Source: an uncultured Clostridia bacterium (GTDB taxonomy: Bacteria > Bacillota > Clostridia > Oscillospirales > Acutalibacteraceae). From it: a stretch of DNA of 64,000 nt. Position 1 is the first letter of the stretch, and each line of letters starts with the position of its first letter. The translations under genes were made by a program, and so were the position numbers. The notes beneath the pieces are model-generated. The model was not told the DNA's origin, did not search any database, and saw only the letters and a list, made by a program, of their open reading frames with translations. This document shows positions 1 through 9,178 of this stretch, piece by piece. Where the stretch lies: NCBI GenBank assembly GCA_944376655.1, contig CALWDJ010000003.1, forward strand, positions 24,690-88,689, given 5' to 3'.

Positions 1-17
1 TGCTGTTCAACATTCAT
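1..17 (-). CDS. start of an unidentified gene, cut by window edge
   Basis: On the minus strand an ATG at 17-15 follows a GGAG box with a 4-nt gap and overlaps the stop of rdgB in an ATGA arrangement, which is typical of translational coupling. Only the first five codons (M-N-V-E-Q) are inside the window, so nothing can be said about function. Its position makes it the next gene of the rdgB-ftsY-smc operon. Confidence 0.35.
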
Positions 18-616
18 ATTTCTCCGTTATCGATTATTTTTTTAAGCTCTTTCTCAAATTTTCTTAGCGCTATTCCCCTGTGACTTACCCTGTCCTTCTC
101 CTCGGGTGACAGTTCGGCGTAGCAGCCTGCCTCGCACACAAAAAGCGGGTCATAGCCGAAGCCTCCGGTGCCGCTGCATTTGTCCGCGACATAGCCGGGG
201 CATTCCCCTCTTACCGTAAATTCTCTGCCGTCGGGAAACACGCATGCGATAGCCGAAACAAAAACCGCCGTGCGTTTTTCCTTCGGAACACCGTCAAGTG
301 CCGCAAGCAGCTTATTATTATTGCTTTCATATGTAGCTCCCTCGCCCGAATAGCGGGCGGAGTAAACTCCGGGAGCACCGTCAAGATAATCAACGCTCAG
401 TCCCGAGTCGTCCGCAACGGTCATTATTCCGGTTACTTTAAGTCCTGAATGCGCTTTTAAAAGAGCGTTTTCCTCATATGTCGTTCCGGTTTCCTCAACC
501 TCAGGCAGCGGCTCGCTTAAATCATTTTCACTGAGCACTTCAAATCCCATCGGCTTTAAAATACGTTCAAGCTCTTTGAGCTTATTGTGGTTTTTTGTCG
601 CGATAAATATTTTCAA
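14..616 (-). CDS. rdgB: non-canonical purine NTP pyrophosphatase, RdgB/HAM1 family
   Basis: Cytosolic house-cleaning enzyme that hydrolyses dITP, ITP and XTP to monophosphates so they are not built into DNA. The N-terminal IFIATKNHNKLKEL segment matches the family's nucleotide-binding start, and ADDSGLSVDYLDGAPGVYSA and GFGYDPLF are the two hallmark motifs. The open frame runs further upstream, but a GGAGG box lies 9 nt before a TTG at 616, which puts the family start exactly there. I therefore take TTG as the start, giving about 200 aa, the normal size. It follows ftsY after a short gap in the same operon. Confidence 0.93.
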   Translation of the reverse strand: MKIFIATKNHNKLKELERILKPMGFEVLSENDLSEPLPEVEETGTTYEENALLKAHSGLKVTGIMTVADDSGLSVDYLDGAPGVYSARYSGEGATYESNNNKLLAALDGVPKEKRTAVFVSAIACVFPDGREFTVRGECPGYVADKCSGTGGFGYDPLFVCEAGCYAELSPEEKDRVSHRGIALRKFEKELKKIIDNGEI

Positions 617-644
617 ATCGTTTTTCCTCCGTTCATCCGGCAAA

Positions 645-1550
645 TCATTCAAAAATCCCATCGGCAAATTCCGCAGCGTTAAAAGGCTGTAAATCGTCTA
701 TACCCTCTCCGACGCCGACAAATTTCACCGGTATTCCGAGCTCGTTTCTTATTGCTATTATTATACCGCCTTTTGCGGTTCCGTCAAGCTTTGTCAGGAC
801 AATTCCGGTAATATCTGCAACATTTTTGAACTCTCTTGCCTGATTAACCGCGTTCTGTCCGGTTGCCGCGTCAAGCACGAGCAGCGTTTCCACCGAAGCG
901 TCCGGAAGCTCCCTGCCTATCACACGGTAAATTTTAGCAAGCTCGTCCATCAGATTCTTTTTGTTATGAAGCCTGCCGGCGGTATCGCAGATTATGACGT
1001 CTGCTCCCTTAGCCTTCGCCGACGCTATTGTATCAAACACAACTGAGGCGGGGTCGGTTCCCTCAACGCTTCTCACCATCGAAACACCGGCGCGCTCTGC
1101 CCATATTCCGAGCTGGTCGATTGCCGCAGCCCTGAAGGTGTCCGCCGCGCCCAAAACAACCTTTTTGCCGTCTGCTTTAAGCTGTGAAGCCAGTTTTCCT
1201 ATTGTCGTGGTCTTTCCTACACCGTTTACACCGATAACAAGTATAACAGACGGCTTTGTATCGAGCTTCAGCCCCTCGTCCTCTCCGAGCATTTCGGCAA
1301 TGATTTCCTTCATAAGCCTCTTTATTTGGGACGGGTCGGTTATTCCGGTCTCCTTGATTTTTTTACGCAGCTGCCCGCAGATTGCTTCCGCGGTTACAAC
1401 CCCGACATCGGATATGACCAGAGTTTCCTCCAGCTCCTCAAAAAGCTCCTCGTCAATTTTTGTAAAGCTGTTTAATATGCTGTTTACACCGTTTGAAATG
1501 GAGTCCCTTGTTTTCTGAAGACCCTGTTTGATTTTACTGAATAATCCCAT
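645..1550 (-). CDS. ftsY: signal recognition particle receptor FtsY
   Basis: SRP-receptor GTPase that docks ribosome-SRP complexes at the membrane for co-translational insertion. The 301-aa protein has a short amphipathic N-terminus, an NG-domain helical bundle (about residues 25-95), then G1 GVNGVGKTTT, the DTFRAAA segment, DTAGR (G3) and TKLDGTAKGG (G4/G5). It lacks the long acidic A domain of E. coli FtsY, as is usual in Firmicutes. It sits directly downstream of smc with a 23-nt gap, the arrangement conserved across Clostridia and Bacilli (rnc-smc-ftsY). Confidence 0.97.
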   Translation of the reverse strand: MGLFSKIKQGLQKTRDSISNGVNSILNSFTKIDEELFEELEETLVISDVGVVTAEAICGQLRKKIKETGITDPSQIKRLMKEIIAEMLGEDEGLKLDTKPSVILVIGVNGVGKTTTIGKLASQLKADGKKVVLGAADTFRAAAIDQLGIWAERAGVSMVRSVEGTDPASVVFDTIASAKAKGADVIICDTAGRLHNKKNLMDELAKIYRVIGRELPDASVETLLVLDAATGQNAVNQAREFKNVADITGIVLTKLDGTAKGGIIIAIRNELGIPVKFVGVGEGIDDLQPFNAAEFADGIFE

Positions 1551-1573
1551 GGCTTTCCCGCCTTTACAGAAAT

Positions 1574-4500
1574 TTATGCGCCTTTTGTTTCGGCAAGCGT
1601 CTTTTCAAGCTCGGAAACATTAAGCTCAAGCAGCTTTGTGATTCCCTTTTCCTGCATCGTGACGCCGTAAAGCATATCCGCCGCTTCCATTGTTCCTCTG
1701 CGGTGCGTAACGCATATGAACTGTGTAGAATAATCGGATTTTTTCATATAATCCGCGAACCGCTCGACGTTAATATCGTCAAGCGCCGTGTCAACCTCGT
1801 CAAGGAAGCAGAACGGAGGAGCGTTTACACGCATAATCGCGAAGTATATGGAAAGAGCGATAAGCGCCTTTTCACCGCCCGAAAGCCCGTCAAGGCTCGG
1901 TACGTTCTTGCCCGGCAGCTTAACGTTTATGTCAATACCGCTTTCAAGCACGTTTTCGGGTTCTGAAAGCGTAAGGCTCGCGCTCCCGCCGCCGAAAAGC
2001 TCTGTAAATGTCTTTGAAAAGTTCTCGTTTATTTTCTCAAAGCCTTCCGTAAATATATCCTGCATCTGATGCGTCAGCTGATTTATGAGCTTATGAAGCT
2101 CGGCGCGGGTAGTTTCAACATCGTTTATCTGTGCCGACATAAACTCATACCGCTCGCTTACCTCTTTGTATTCCTCAATAGCCGAAACATTTACGTTTCC
2201 GAGTGAACGGATTTTTGATTTTACATCGGCAAGCTCACGCTTTGCGTCAGACGGCTTTTCTATTCTGATACCCATGCTTTCCGCTTCGCTTCTCGTAAGC
2301 TGATATTCATCGTAAAGCTGACGTATAACGTCGTCGTACTCCTTGAGCATTACTTCTTTTCGTTCGGTAAGACGGGCAAGCTCGCCGCCGATTTTTTCAC
2401 GCTGAGCGGTCTGCTCGCGCTCGCCCGACCTTAGCTCTATGCCGAGTTTCTCTGTACTGTTTCTTTTCTCGATAAGCTCGGCAATTTTGCTTTCAGACTC
2501 TGAAACCGATAATTTAAGTCCGGCGGTTTTTGCGGCGGCTTCCTCGGTCTTGGCGGCAAGCTCTTTGTTTTTAAGCTCAAACTGAGCGGACTCCCTTTCG
2601 ATTTCACGCTGCCTGTCCGCTCTGCCTGCGATCATTTCCTTTATATTATTGACCGAAAGCATGGTCGCTTCTATATCCTTTTGCTTCTCAATAACTGAAA
2701 GCTTGAGCGACGTTATTTCCCCGGCGATACGCTCTCTGTCGGAATTGAGGCTGTCTCTTCCGCCTGTCATCTTATCAATTCCCGACTGAACAGCGGATTT
2801 GCGCGCGTCAAGCTCGGCTATCGCCTTGGCGGCAGCGTCAGCCGCTTCTTGCAGCTTTATCAGCTTTTCCCCGCCTGAAATACGCTCATCTTCAATCTGT
2901 TTAACCGCTTTTTCAAGACTTGTCTTCATATCGGTAATTCTTTTTATTTCAGCTAAAGCTCGTATTTTATCCTCGTTGGCGGTAGTAAGCACGGCATTTT
3001 CGGCGGTTATATCGGCTTTTACTGAGGCAAGTGAGTTTTCAGCGTCTGACAGGCGTTTCTCCGCTTCGGCTGTTTTTTCATCGAGCTTTTTGACATCTTC
3101 TTCCAGCTTTTTAATATTGCTTATACGGCTTATCAGTCCCGCGTTTTTTACAAGCGAACCGCCTGTAAGCGAGCCGCCCGGATTTATTACCTGTCCGTCA
3201 AGTGTCACGACCTTTACGCGGTAACCGTATTTTTTGGCTATTGCCGCAGCCGAATCAATTTCCTCCGCGACAATAACGCCGCCGAGAAGATATTTAATAA
3301 TATCCCGGTATTTATCGTCGGTTTTTACCAGCTCGTCCGCAATTCCCACATATCCGGCAAGCGCCTCAAAGCCTTGCTCCTTAAATTCTCTCGGCCTGAT
3401 TGTCGCGACAGGCAGAAACGTTGCTCTTCCGCCCTTGCTTGTTTTCAGGAAATTTATGGCTCTTTTAGCGTCCGCCTCGGTTTCGGTCACGATATTCTGT
3501 ATCGCCGCGGCAAGCGCCGTCTCAACGGCGATGCTGTACTCACGTTCGACCGTAATCAGCTTTGAGACCGGTCCGCATATACCTCTTAACAGTCCGGTTT
3601 CCGCCTGCGACATAACAGCCTTGACAGAATGACTGAAGCCCTCCATATTGTTTTCAAGCTCTTTAAGTATCTGAACACGGCGCTTTTTAGCTTCCGTATC
3701 AAGCCTTAAGCCGTCAAGCTCCTCCTTGATGTCGGCGTAGGCTTTCTCACGGGATTCAAGCCGCATTTCGTATCCCTTAATGGTATTGCGGCAGCTTGTA
3801 ATGCTTTCTTCCGTTTCAGTAAGCATTCGGTCCGTCTCCGCAAGCTCGGTTTCAAGCTCTTTTATCTGAAGATTGTATTCATTCAGCTTTGTTTCAGAGG
3901 CAGCGGCACGTTCGGTGATCTCATCGGCAGCGGTCTGGGCGGTTACCATTTCAACTCGAAGGTCTGCGCTTTCAGAGGCAAGCGCGTTAAGCTGCTTAAC
4001 CTCTCCCTCAATCTGCCGTGAAATATTTTCACTGTCGGAAAGAAGCTCGGACAGCTTTTGCTCTAAAGCTGAGAGCTTTTCCTCTATCTGCTTTTTTTCG
4101 TTGATCTCTTCGGCGGCTTTGGCCTCTCTCTCCGATATTTCCGCCGCCGCGTCCTCGTCTGATTTACCGAGCTGCGCTGTCTCGTCGGCAAGACGTGCGA
4201 TTTGTTCTTTATTATGCTCAATATCGTTATTTATAACCGTGATATAGCTTTCGTTTTTGACTATTTCCTCATTGTAATTTGAAATATTAAGTCTTTCTCC
4301 CTCTATTTCCGATGTAAGACGAGCGAAATACGCTGTATTTTCCTCGGCGCGGCGGTCAAAATCGGACAAAGCCTCATCTATTTCACGGTAAGCGAGCTGA
4401 GCCGCCGCAATCTTGCTTTCCTGCGCGCGCAGCGCCTCCTTGGAATTGTCAAGCGTATGAATCCAAAGCCCTATCTCAAGTTTCTTTTTGTTTTCTGACA

Positions 4501-5152
4501 GCTCGAGAAATTTCTGCGCTTTTTTGCTCTGCTCGGCAAGAGGGCCGACACGTGATTCAAGCTCGTCCATAATATCATGAAGACGCAGGAGATTATCCTC
4601 TGCCGCCGTCAGCTTCTTTTCCGCCTCGAGCTTTCTGTAACGGTATTTTGATATTCCCGCCGCTTCCTCGAAAATATCCCTGCGCTCGCCGGATTTTGAG
4701 CTTATGATATTATCAATCTTACCCTGACCTATCATCGAATAACCGTCTCTTCCGAGTCCGGTATCCATAAACAGCTCATGTATATCCTTCAGTCTCACCG
4801 AAACACCGTTAATGGCGTATTCGCTTTCGTGCGAGCGGTAATAGCGCCTTGTCACGGCGACACTGTCATTATCAAAATTAAGCGTGCGGTCGGTATTGTC
4901 TATATTAAGCGTAACCTCGCAGTAACCGTGGGGACGGCGCGTTTCGGTTCCGCCGAAGATCACGTCCTCCATCGACTGACCTCGTAGACTTTTGGTAGAC
5001 TGCTCACCGAGCACCCAGCGAACCGCGTCCGATATGTTGCTTTTGCCGCTGCCGTTAGGCCCGACAACAGCGGTAATTCCCTTGCCGAATTTAAGAACGG
5101 TTTTATCCGCAAAAGATTTAAAGCCCTGTATCTGTATAGAGCTTAACAGCAT
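1574..5152 (-). CDS. smc: chromosome segregation ATPase SMC
   Basis: Condensin-type SMC that dimerises and, with ScpA/ScpB, extrudes DNA loops to segregate the chromosome. At 1192 aa it is full length. The N-terminal head has Walker A GPNGSGKSN near residue 32. Two long Glu/Lys/Ala-rich coiled coils flank a hinge at about residues 520-650, which contains the GG-x-LTGGS-type stretch. The C-terminal head has the ABC signature LSGGEKALIAL and Walker B FCFLDEVDTALDD. Its ATG abuts the stop of the upstream radical SAM gene with no gap, so the genes are co-transcribed and probably coupled. Confidence 0.98.
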   Translation of the reverse strand: MLLSSIQIQGFKSFADKTVLKFGKGITAVVGPNGSGKSNISDAVRWVLGEQSTKSLRGQSMEDVIFGGTETRRPHGYCEVTLNIDNTDRTLNFDNDSVAVTRRYYRSHESEYAINGVSVRLKDIHELFMDTGLGRDGYSMIGQGKIDNIISSKSGERRDIFEEAAGISKYRYRKLEAEKKLTAAEDNLLRLHDIMDELESRVGPLAEQSKKAQKFLELSENKKKLEIGLWIHTLDNSKEALRAQESKIAAAQLAYREIDEALSDFDRRAEENTAYFARLTSEIEGERLNISNYNEEIVKNESYITVINNDIEHNKEQIARLADETAQLGKSDEDAAAEISEREAKAAEEINEKKQIEEKLSALEQKLSELLSDSENISRQIEGEVKQLNALASESADLRVEMVTAQTAADEITERAAASETKLNEYNLQIKELETELAETDRMLTETEESITSCRNTIKGYEMRLESREKAYADIKEELDGLRLDTEAKKRRVQILKELENNMEGFSHSVKAVMSQAETGLLRGICGPVSKLITVEREYSIAVETALAAAIQNIVTETEADAKRAINFLKTSKGGRATFLPVATIRPREFKEQGFEALAGYVGIADELVKTDDKYRDIIKYLLGGVIVAEEIDSAAAIAKKYGYRVKVVTLDGQVINPGGSLTGGSLVKNAGLISRISNIKKLEEDVKKLDEKTAEAEKRLSDAENSLASVKADITAENAVLTTANEDKIRALAEIKRITDMKTSLEKAVKQIEDERISGGEKLIKLQEAADAAAKAIAELDARKSAVQSGIDKMTGGRDSLNSDRERIAGEITSLKLSVIEKQKDIEATMLSVNNIKEMIAGRADRQREIERESAQFELKNKELAAKTEEAAAKTAGLKLSVSESESKIAELIEKRNSTEKLGIELRSGEREQTAQREKIGGELARLTERKEVMLKEYDDVIRQLYDEYQLTRSEAESMGIRIEKPSDAKRELADVKSKIRSLGNVNVSAIEEYKEVSERYEFMSAQINDVETTRAELHKLINQLTHQMQDIFTEGFEKINENFSKTFTELFGGGSASLTLSEPENVLESGIDINVKLPGKNVPSLDGLSGGEKALIALSIYFAIMRVNAPPFCFLDEVDTALDDINVERFADYMKKSDYSTQFICVTHRRGTMEAADMLYGVTMQEKGITKLLELNVSELEKTLAETKGA

Positions 5153-6151
5153 TTACTGCACTTCCTTTTCAATGCGAAATTCAAGACCCGACAGACTGCT
5201 GTCAGGCACAACACGGCAGTCGAAGCCTTTTGAGGCGAGGAAAATAATGTTTTTCCTTGACTGTCCTGTCATTTTTGAAACGGCGCTACCGTTTACCTTT
5301 ATAATATATTTCCCTTTTTCCGTAAACTGCGGCAGAACACCCGTAAGCATAATCTGTGACTGGCACAGCTCGCTGAAGGCTGGGTGCCACGGTCCCGCAA
5401 TATACGCTTTTTCCTCTATCGAATGAAGTCCCAGCCTTATTACTCTTATTCCGTTTTCAGTAAACATTTTATACAGTTTGACCGCGAGTGTAACCGCAGC
5501 GTCAAGCGTTTGCGGCTTGTAAATTTTATCGGCGTAAAGAGCGGCAAGATCGGTATCTTTAAGCACTATCGTCGGATAAATGCGTACCGTATCAGGTTTT
5601 AAGGCAATCAGCTTTTCGGCTGTTTTCACCGCCGAAGAATCGCTGTCACCGTACAGTCCGGTCATCATCTGAAGTCCAAGCTCAAAGCCGTATTCACGTA
5701 TAAGCTCAGAAGCCTTTACCACATCTGCGGACGTATGACCTCTGTTATTCATTTTAAGCACACGATCGCTCATGCTCTGTGCGCCGAGTTCGATGGAAGT
5801 AACATGGCGACTTTTGAGCAGTTCAAGAATTTCCCTGTCAACAGCGTCAGGTCTCGTTGATATTCTTATGCCCTTTACGGTACCGTTTTCAACAAAGCCA
5901 GACGCGACATCCAACAGATCGGTCATATAATTCCGGTTTATCGCAGTAAAGCTGCCTCCGAAAAAGGCGATTTCAGCCGTTCCACTGTCAAAATTTTTGC
6001 TTTTAACAGCGGTTTTTACCGCTTTCGCCACATCAGAGCCACGCGGCGCCTTGCGGGCGCCGGTGATATACCTCTGGTCGCAGAAGCTGCATTTGTTAGG
6101 ACAGCCGATATGCGGTACAAAAATCGAAATATTGGAGTGTTTAAGGCTCAT
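5153..6151 (-). CDS. radical SAM protein, Elp3-like, of the rnc-smc operon
   Basis: A 332-aa radical SAM enzyme. The [4Fe-4S]-binding cysteines lie near residue 17 in HIGCPNKCSFCDQ (CxxxCxxC), followed by AFFGGSFTAI, the glycine-rich SAM-contact strand, and an Elp3-like core with SIELGAQSMSD. It lacks the acetyltransferase domain of true Elp3. Members of this group commonly sit between rnc and smc in Clostridia, but their substrate is not established; an RNA-modification role is suggested only by similarity to Elp3. Its start overlaps the end of rnc by 4 nt. Confidence 0.85.
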   Translation of the reverse strand: MSLKHSNISIFVPHIGCPNKCSFCDQRYITGARKAPRGSDVAKAVKTAVKSKNFDSGTAEIAFFGGSFTAINRNYMTDLLDVASGFVENGTVKGIRISTRPDAVDREILELLKSRHVTSIELGAQSMSDRVLKMNNRGHTSADVVKASELIREYGFELGLQMMTGLYGDSDSSAVKTAEKLIALKPDTVRIYPTIVLKDTDLAALYADKIYKPQTLDAAVTLAVKLYKMFTENGIRVIRLGLHSIEEKAYIAGPWHPAFSELCQSQIMLTGVLPQFTEKGKYIIKVNGSAVSKMTGQSRKNIIFLASKGFDCRVVPDSSLSGLEFRIEKEVQ

Positions 6152-6828
6152 ATCGCCGCACCCATAAGTATCAGCGCCTGCTTTGCCGCCATCTGCTCAG
6201 CCTGCTTTTTGCTCTTTCCAGTACCGGTCCCTATAACGTTTGAATTAAGGTGTACCTCAACCGTGAACACCTTATCGTGATCAGGTCCGCTTTCGCCGGT
6301 AAGAATATATGTCACGGACTCCTCGGGATTTCTCTGTATTATTTCCTGAAGAGCGGTTTTGTAGTCCTTGAAAACCTCATCGTCGGTATTTTTAAGCTCA
6401 CGAAGAACAAACCGCATAACATGCTTGCGCGCCGCCTCCATACCTCCGTCAAGATATATGGCGGCAAGCACAGCCTCAAATGCGTCGGCAAGAATAGACG
6501 GGCGTTCTCTCCCGCCGTTATGCTCCTCGCCCTTTCCGAGCTTTAAAAACTCTCCGAGGCCTATTTCCCTTGAAAACGCGCAAAGCGATTTTTCGCATAC
6601 AAGTGATGCTCTCAGCTTTGTAAGCTCACCTTCGGGCATAGCGGGAAAATGCTTGTAAATATAATCGGATACTATTACGGAAAGAACCGAGTCACCTAAA
6701 AATTCCAGTCTTTCGTTTGAGGAAAAACCGGTTCTGACCTCGTTGGCATAAGACGAATGCGTAAGCGAGTTTTTCAGAAGATTTATGTTTTTAAAATTAT
6801 ATCCGAGTCTTTGTTCAAGAGTTTCCAT
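6148..6828 (-). CDS. rnc: ribonuclease III
   Basis: Double-strand-specific endoribonuclease that matures rRNA and processes structured mRNAs. The 226-aa protein has the signature NERLEFLGDSVL (about residues 38-50) with the catalytic acidic residues, a second acidic cluster ADAFEAVLAAIYLDGG, and a C-terminal dsRNA-binding domain ending GTGKSKKQAEQMAAKQAL. It overlaps plsX by 14 nt upstream and the radical SAM gene by 4 nt downstream, so the operon is tightly packed. No acpP gene lies between plsX and rnc, although one is often found there. Confidence 0.97.
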   Translation of the reverse strand: METLEQRLGYNFKNINLLKNSLTHSSYANEVRTGFSSNERLEFLGDSVLSVIVSDYIYKHFPAMPEGELTKLRASLVCEKSLCAFSREIGLGEFLKLGKGEEHNGGRERPSILADAFEAVLAAIYLDGGMEAARKHVMRFVLRELKNTDDEVFKDYKTALQEIIQRNPEESVTYILTGESGPDHDKVFTVEVHLNSNVIGTGTGKSKKQAEQMAAKQALILMGAAI

Positions 6829-7837
6829 TTTCCTTTTCCTTTGCCGTCAACGCTTCTACGGAAGCTGATATTTTATCTATTACGCCGGTCTCGGTAAACC
6901 TAACCGCCTGACGCACCGCGTTTTTAAGCGCCTTGGCGTCAGAGCTCCCGTGAGCCTTGATAACGGTTTTTCTAACACCCAAAAGCGGCGCTCCGCCGAC
7001 CTCTGTGCTATCCATTATCTTCTTTACGGCTTTAAGATCATTCTTTACAACAAGAGCCGCCAGCTTATTTTTAAGATTTTTATAAAGCGCGGATTTAATA
7101 AGTCCGAAAAGAGTGGCCGCTGAACCTTCAATGAGCTTTAAGGCAATATTTCCGGTAAAGCCGTCGGTAATAACAGCGTCACACACGCCTTTCGGCATTT
7201 CCCTTGACTCAATGTTGCCGGCGAAGTTTATAGGAGATTCCTTCATCAGGGCGTATGCCGCTTTCTGAAGCTCACCGCCCTTTGAGTCTTCTGTTCCGAT
7301 ATTAAGAAGCCCGATCGACGGGTTTTTCCTGCCCTCAACATTTTCAAGATAAACGCTTGCCATTATTCCAAACTGGCAGAGCATCTCCGGCTTGCACTCG
7401 GCGTTTGCTCCCATATCCATAAGCATATAATGACCGTTAGGCGACGGAATCATACCGGCAAGCGCCGGACGCTTTATTCCCTTGATGCGTTTTATCATAA
7501 GCGTTCCGCCCACAACAAGCGCGCCGGTGGAGCCGGCCGAGACAAACGCGTCAGCTCTGTCCTCCGCAAGCTCTTTAAACGCTAAAGCCATTGAGCTTTC
7601 AGAATGTGCTTTCATAAGCGAGGTAGGGTCATCGTGCATTGAGATTATATCGTCGGTGTGAACTATTTTTAGCTCACCGTGAAATTTAAGTCCGTTATCG
7701 GAAATAATCTGTCTGATTTTTTCTTCGTTTCCGGTAAGAGTTATTTCAGTGCCGTATTCAATCGATGCATCTGATGCACCTTTTATTATCTCGAGCGGAG
7801 CATTGTCTCCGCCGAACGCGTCTACAACAACACGCAT
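6815..7837 (-). CDS. plsX: phosphate acyltransferase PlsX
   Basis: Makes acyl-phosphate from acyl-ACP, the first step of the PlsX/PlsY route to phosphatidic acid; plsY lies at 57.8-58.4 kb in this window. The 340-aa protein starts MRVVVDAFGGDNAP, the family's N-terminal signature, and has SAGSTGALVVGG and DGFTGNIALK in the usual order. It is peripheral to the membrane and has no transmembrane segment. Upstream is trmFO after 35 nt; downstream it overlaps rnc. Confidence 0.96.
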   Translation of the reverse strand: MRVVVDAFGGDNAPLEIIKGASDASIEYGTEITLTGNEEKIRQIISDNGLKFHGELKIVHTDDIISMHDDPTSLMKAHSESSMALAFKELAEDRADAFVSAGSTGALVVGGTLMIKRIKGIKRPALAGMIPSPNGHYMLMDMGANAECKPEMLCQFGIMASVYLENVEGRKNPSIGLLNIGTEDSKGGELQKAAYALMKESPINFAGNIESREMPKGVCDAVITDGFTGNIALKLIEGSAATLFGLIKSALYKNLKNKLAALVVKNDLKAVKKIMDSTEVGGAPLLGVRKTVIKAHGSSDAKALKNAVRQAVRFTETGVIDKISASVEALTAKEKENGNS

Positions 7838-7872
7838 TTTTATGTCCCCCGTTAAAATAATTATTATCTTCT

Positions 7873-9177
7873 TTAAGCGTATCCGTGCGAATCAAACCAT
7901 TCAAGCGATCTCGCTGAAAGCGCCGAATAGCGTTCACGCTTGTCCCGTATATGGGTATCAAGCGGCGGCAGTATCCCGAAATTTGCTCCCATCGGCTGAA
8001 AATCCTCAACCGACGGATTAGTTATATAAGAAAGCAAAGCTCCCGTCATAGTATATCCAGGCAATATAAGCGGGTCTGCGCCGCTAAGCCTTGCCGCGGC
8101 GTTTATGCCAGCTATTATGCCGCTTGCAGCCGATTCCATATATCCTTCGACACCCGAAAGCTGACCGGCAAAGAATACGTTTTCATCGCTTTTCAGTGAT
8201 AAATCACGCCCGAGCAGCTTCGGAGAATTTATAAATGTATTACGGTGCATTACGCCGTATCTCACAAATTCGGCATGTTCAAGACCGGGTATCATTGAAA
8301 ATACCCTTTTCTGCTCCGGAAATTTAAGATTAGTCTGAAATCCGACAAGATTAAAAAGGGTTGCCGCCGCGTTTTCACGCCTTAACTGCACCGCCGCCCA
8401 CGGTCTGTGACCGGTTCTCGGGTCTTTAAGTCCCACAGGCTTTAAGGGACCGAAACGTATTGAATCCTCACCGCGTTTGGCGAGAACCTCAACCGGCATA
8501 CAACCCTCATAAACCGTAATATTCCTGTCAAACTTATGAAGCGGAGCGGTCTCGGCACTGACAAGCTCGTTGTAAAACGCCGTATATTCCTCTTTATTCA
8601 TCGGGCAGTTAATATAATCGTCTGTTCCCCTGCCGTAGCGCGAAGCGTAGAAGGCTTTTTCCATATCAATACTCTCGGCGGTAACAATAGGCGCCGCCGC
8701 GTCATAAAAGCTTAAATTTCCGCCGTCACACAGCTCCGCTATGCTGTCGGCGAGGGCGGTATCGGTAAGCGGACCGGTGGCGATAACGCATACTCCGCCG
8801 CGCGGTATTTCTGTTACAACGCCCTCTGTAACCTTAATAAGAGGGTGATTTTTAATTTTCTCGGTAATAATACCCGAAAAAGCATCACGGTCAACTGCAA
8901 GCGCGCCGCCCGCCGCCACAGAGCATTTATCAGCCGCAAAAAGACAGAGCGAGCTAAACCGCCGCATTTCTTCCTTTAAAAGACCGGCGGCAGAGTCAAT
9001 CCTTGCAGCTTTAAGCGAATTTGAGCATACAAGCTCAGCGAGGAGATCGCTTTTGTGCGCCGGAGTCTTTTTCCCGGGCTTCATTTCGATTATCTCGGTA
9101 TAAATGCCTCGGTTAGCCGTCTGCCATGCCGCCTCGCAGCCGGCGAGACCGCCGCCTACAACGGTGATTTTGTTCAT
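7873..9177 (-). CDS. trmFO: tRNA (uracil-54,C5)-methyltransferase, folate/FAD-dependent
   Basis: Forms m5U54 (ribothymidine) in the T-loop of tRNA, using methylene-tetrahydrofolate and FAD instead of SAM. The 434-aa protein begins with the dinucleotide-binding motif VVGGGLAGCEAAW and carries LVCSNSLKAARIDSAAGLLKEE-like and GRGTDDYINCPM segments typical of TrmFO. A C-terminal GQLSGVEGYMESAASG segment closes the FAD site. It is separated from topA by 1 nt, the topA-trmFO order common in Firmicutes. Confidence 0.95.
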   Translation of the reverse strand: MNKITVVGGGLAGCEAAWQTANRGIYTEIIEMKPGKKTPAHKSDLLAELVCSNSLKAARIDSAAGLLKEEMRRFSSLCLFAADKCSVAAGGALAVDRDAFSGIITEKIKNHPLIKVTEGVVTEIPRGGVCVIATGPLTDTALADSIAELCDGGNLSFYDAAAPIVTAESIDMEKAFYASRYGRGTDDYINCPMNKEEYTAFYNELVSAETAPLHKFDRNITVYEGCMPVEVLAKRGEDSIRFGPLKPVGLKDPRTGHRPWAAVQLRRENAAATLFNLVGFQTNLKFPEQKRVFSMIPGLEHAEFVRYGVMHRNTFINSPKLLGRDLSLKSDENVFFAGQLSGVEGYMESAASGIIAGINAAARLSGADPLILPGYTMTGALLSYITNPSVEDFQPMGANFGILPPLDTHIRDKRERYSALSARSLEWFDSHGYA

Positions 9178-9178
9178 A

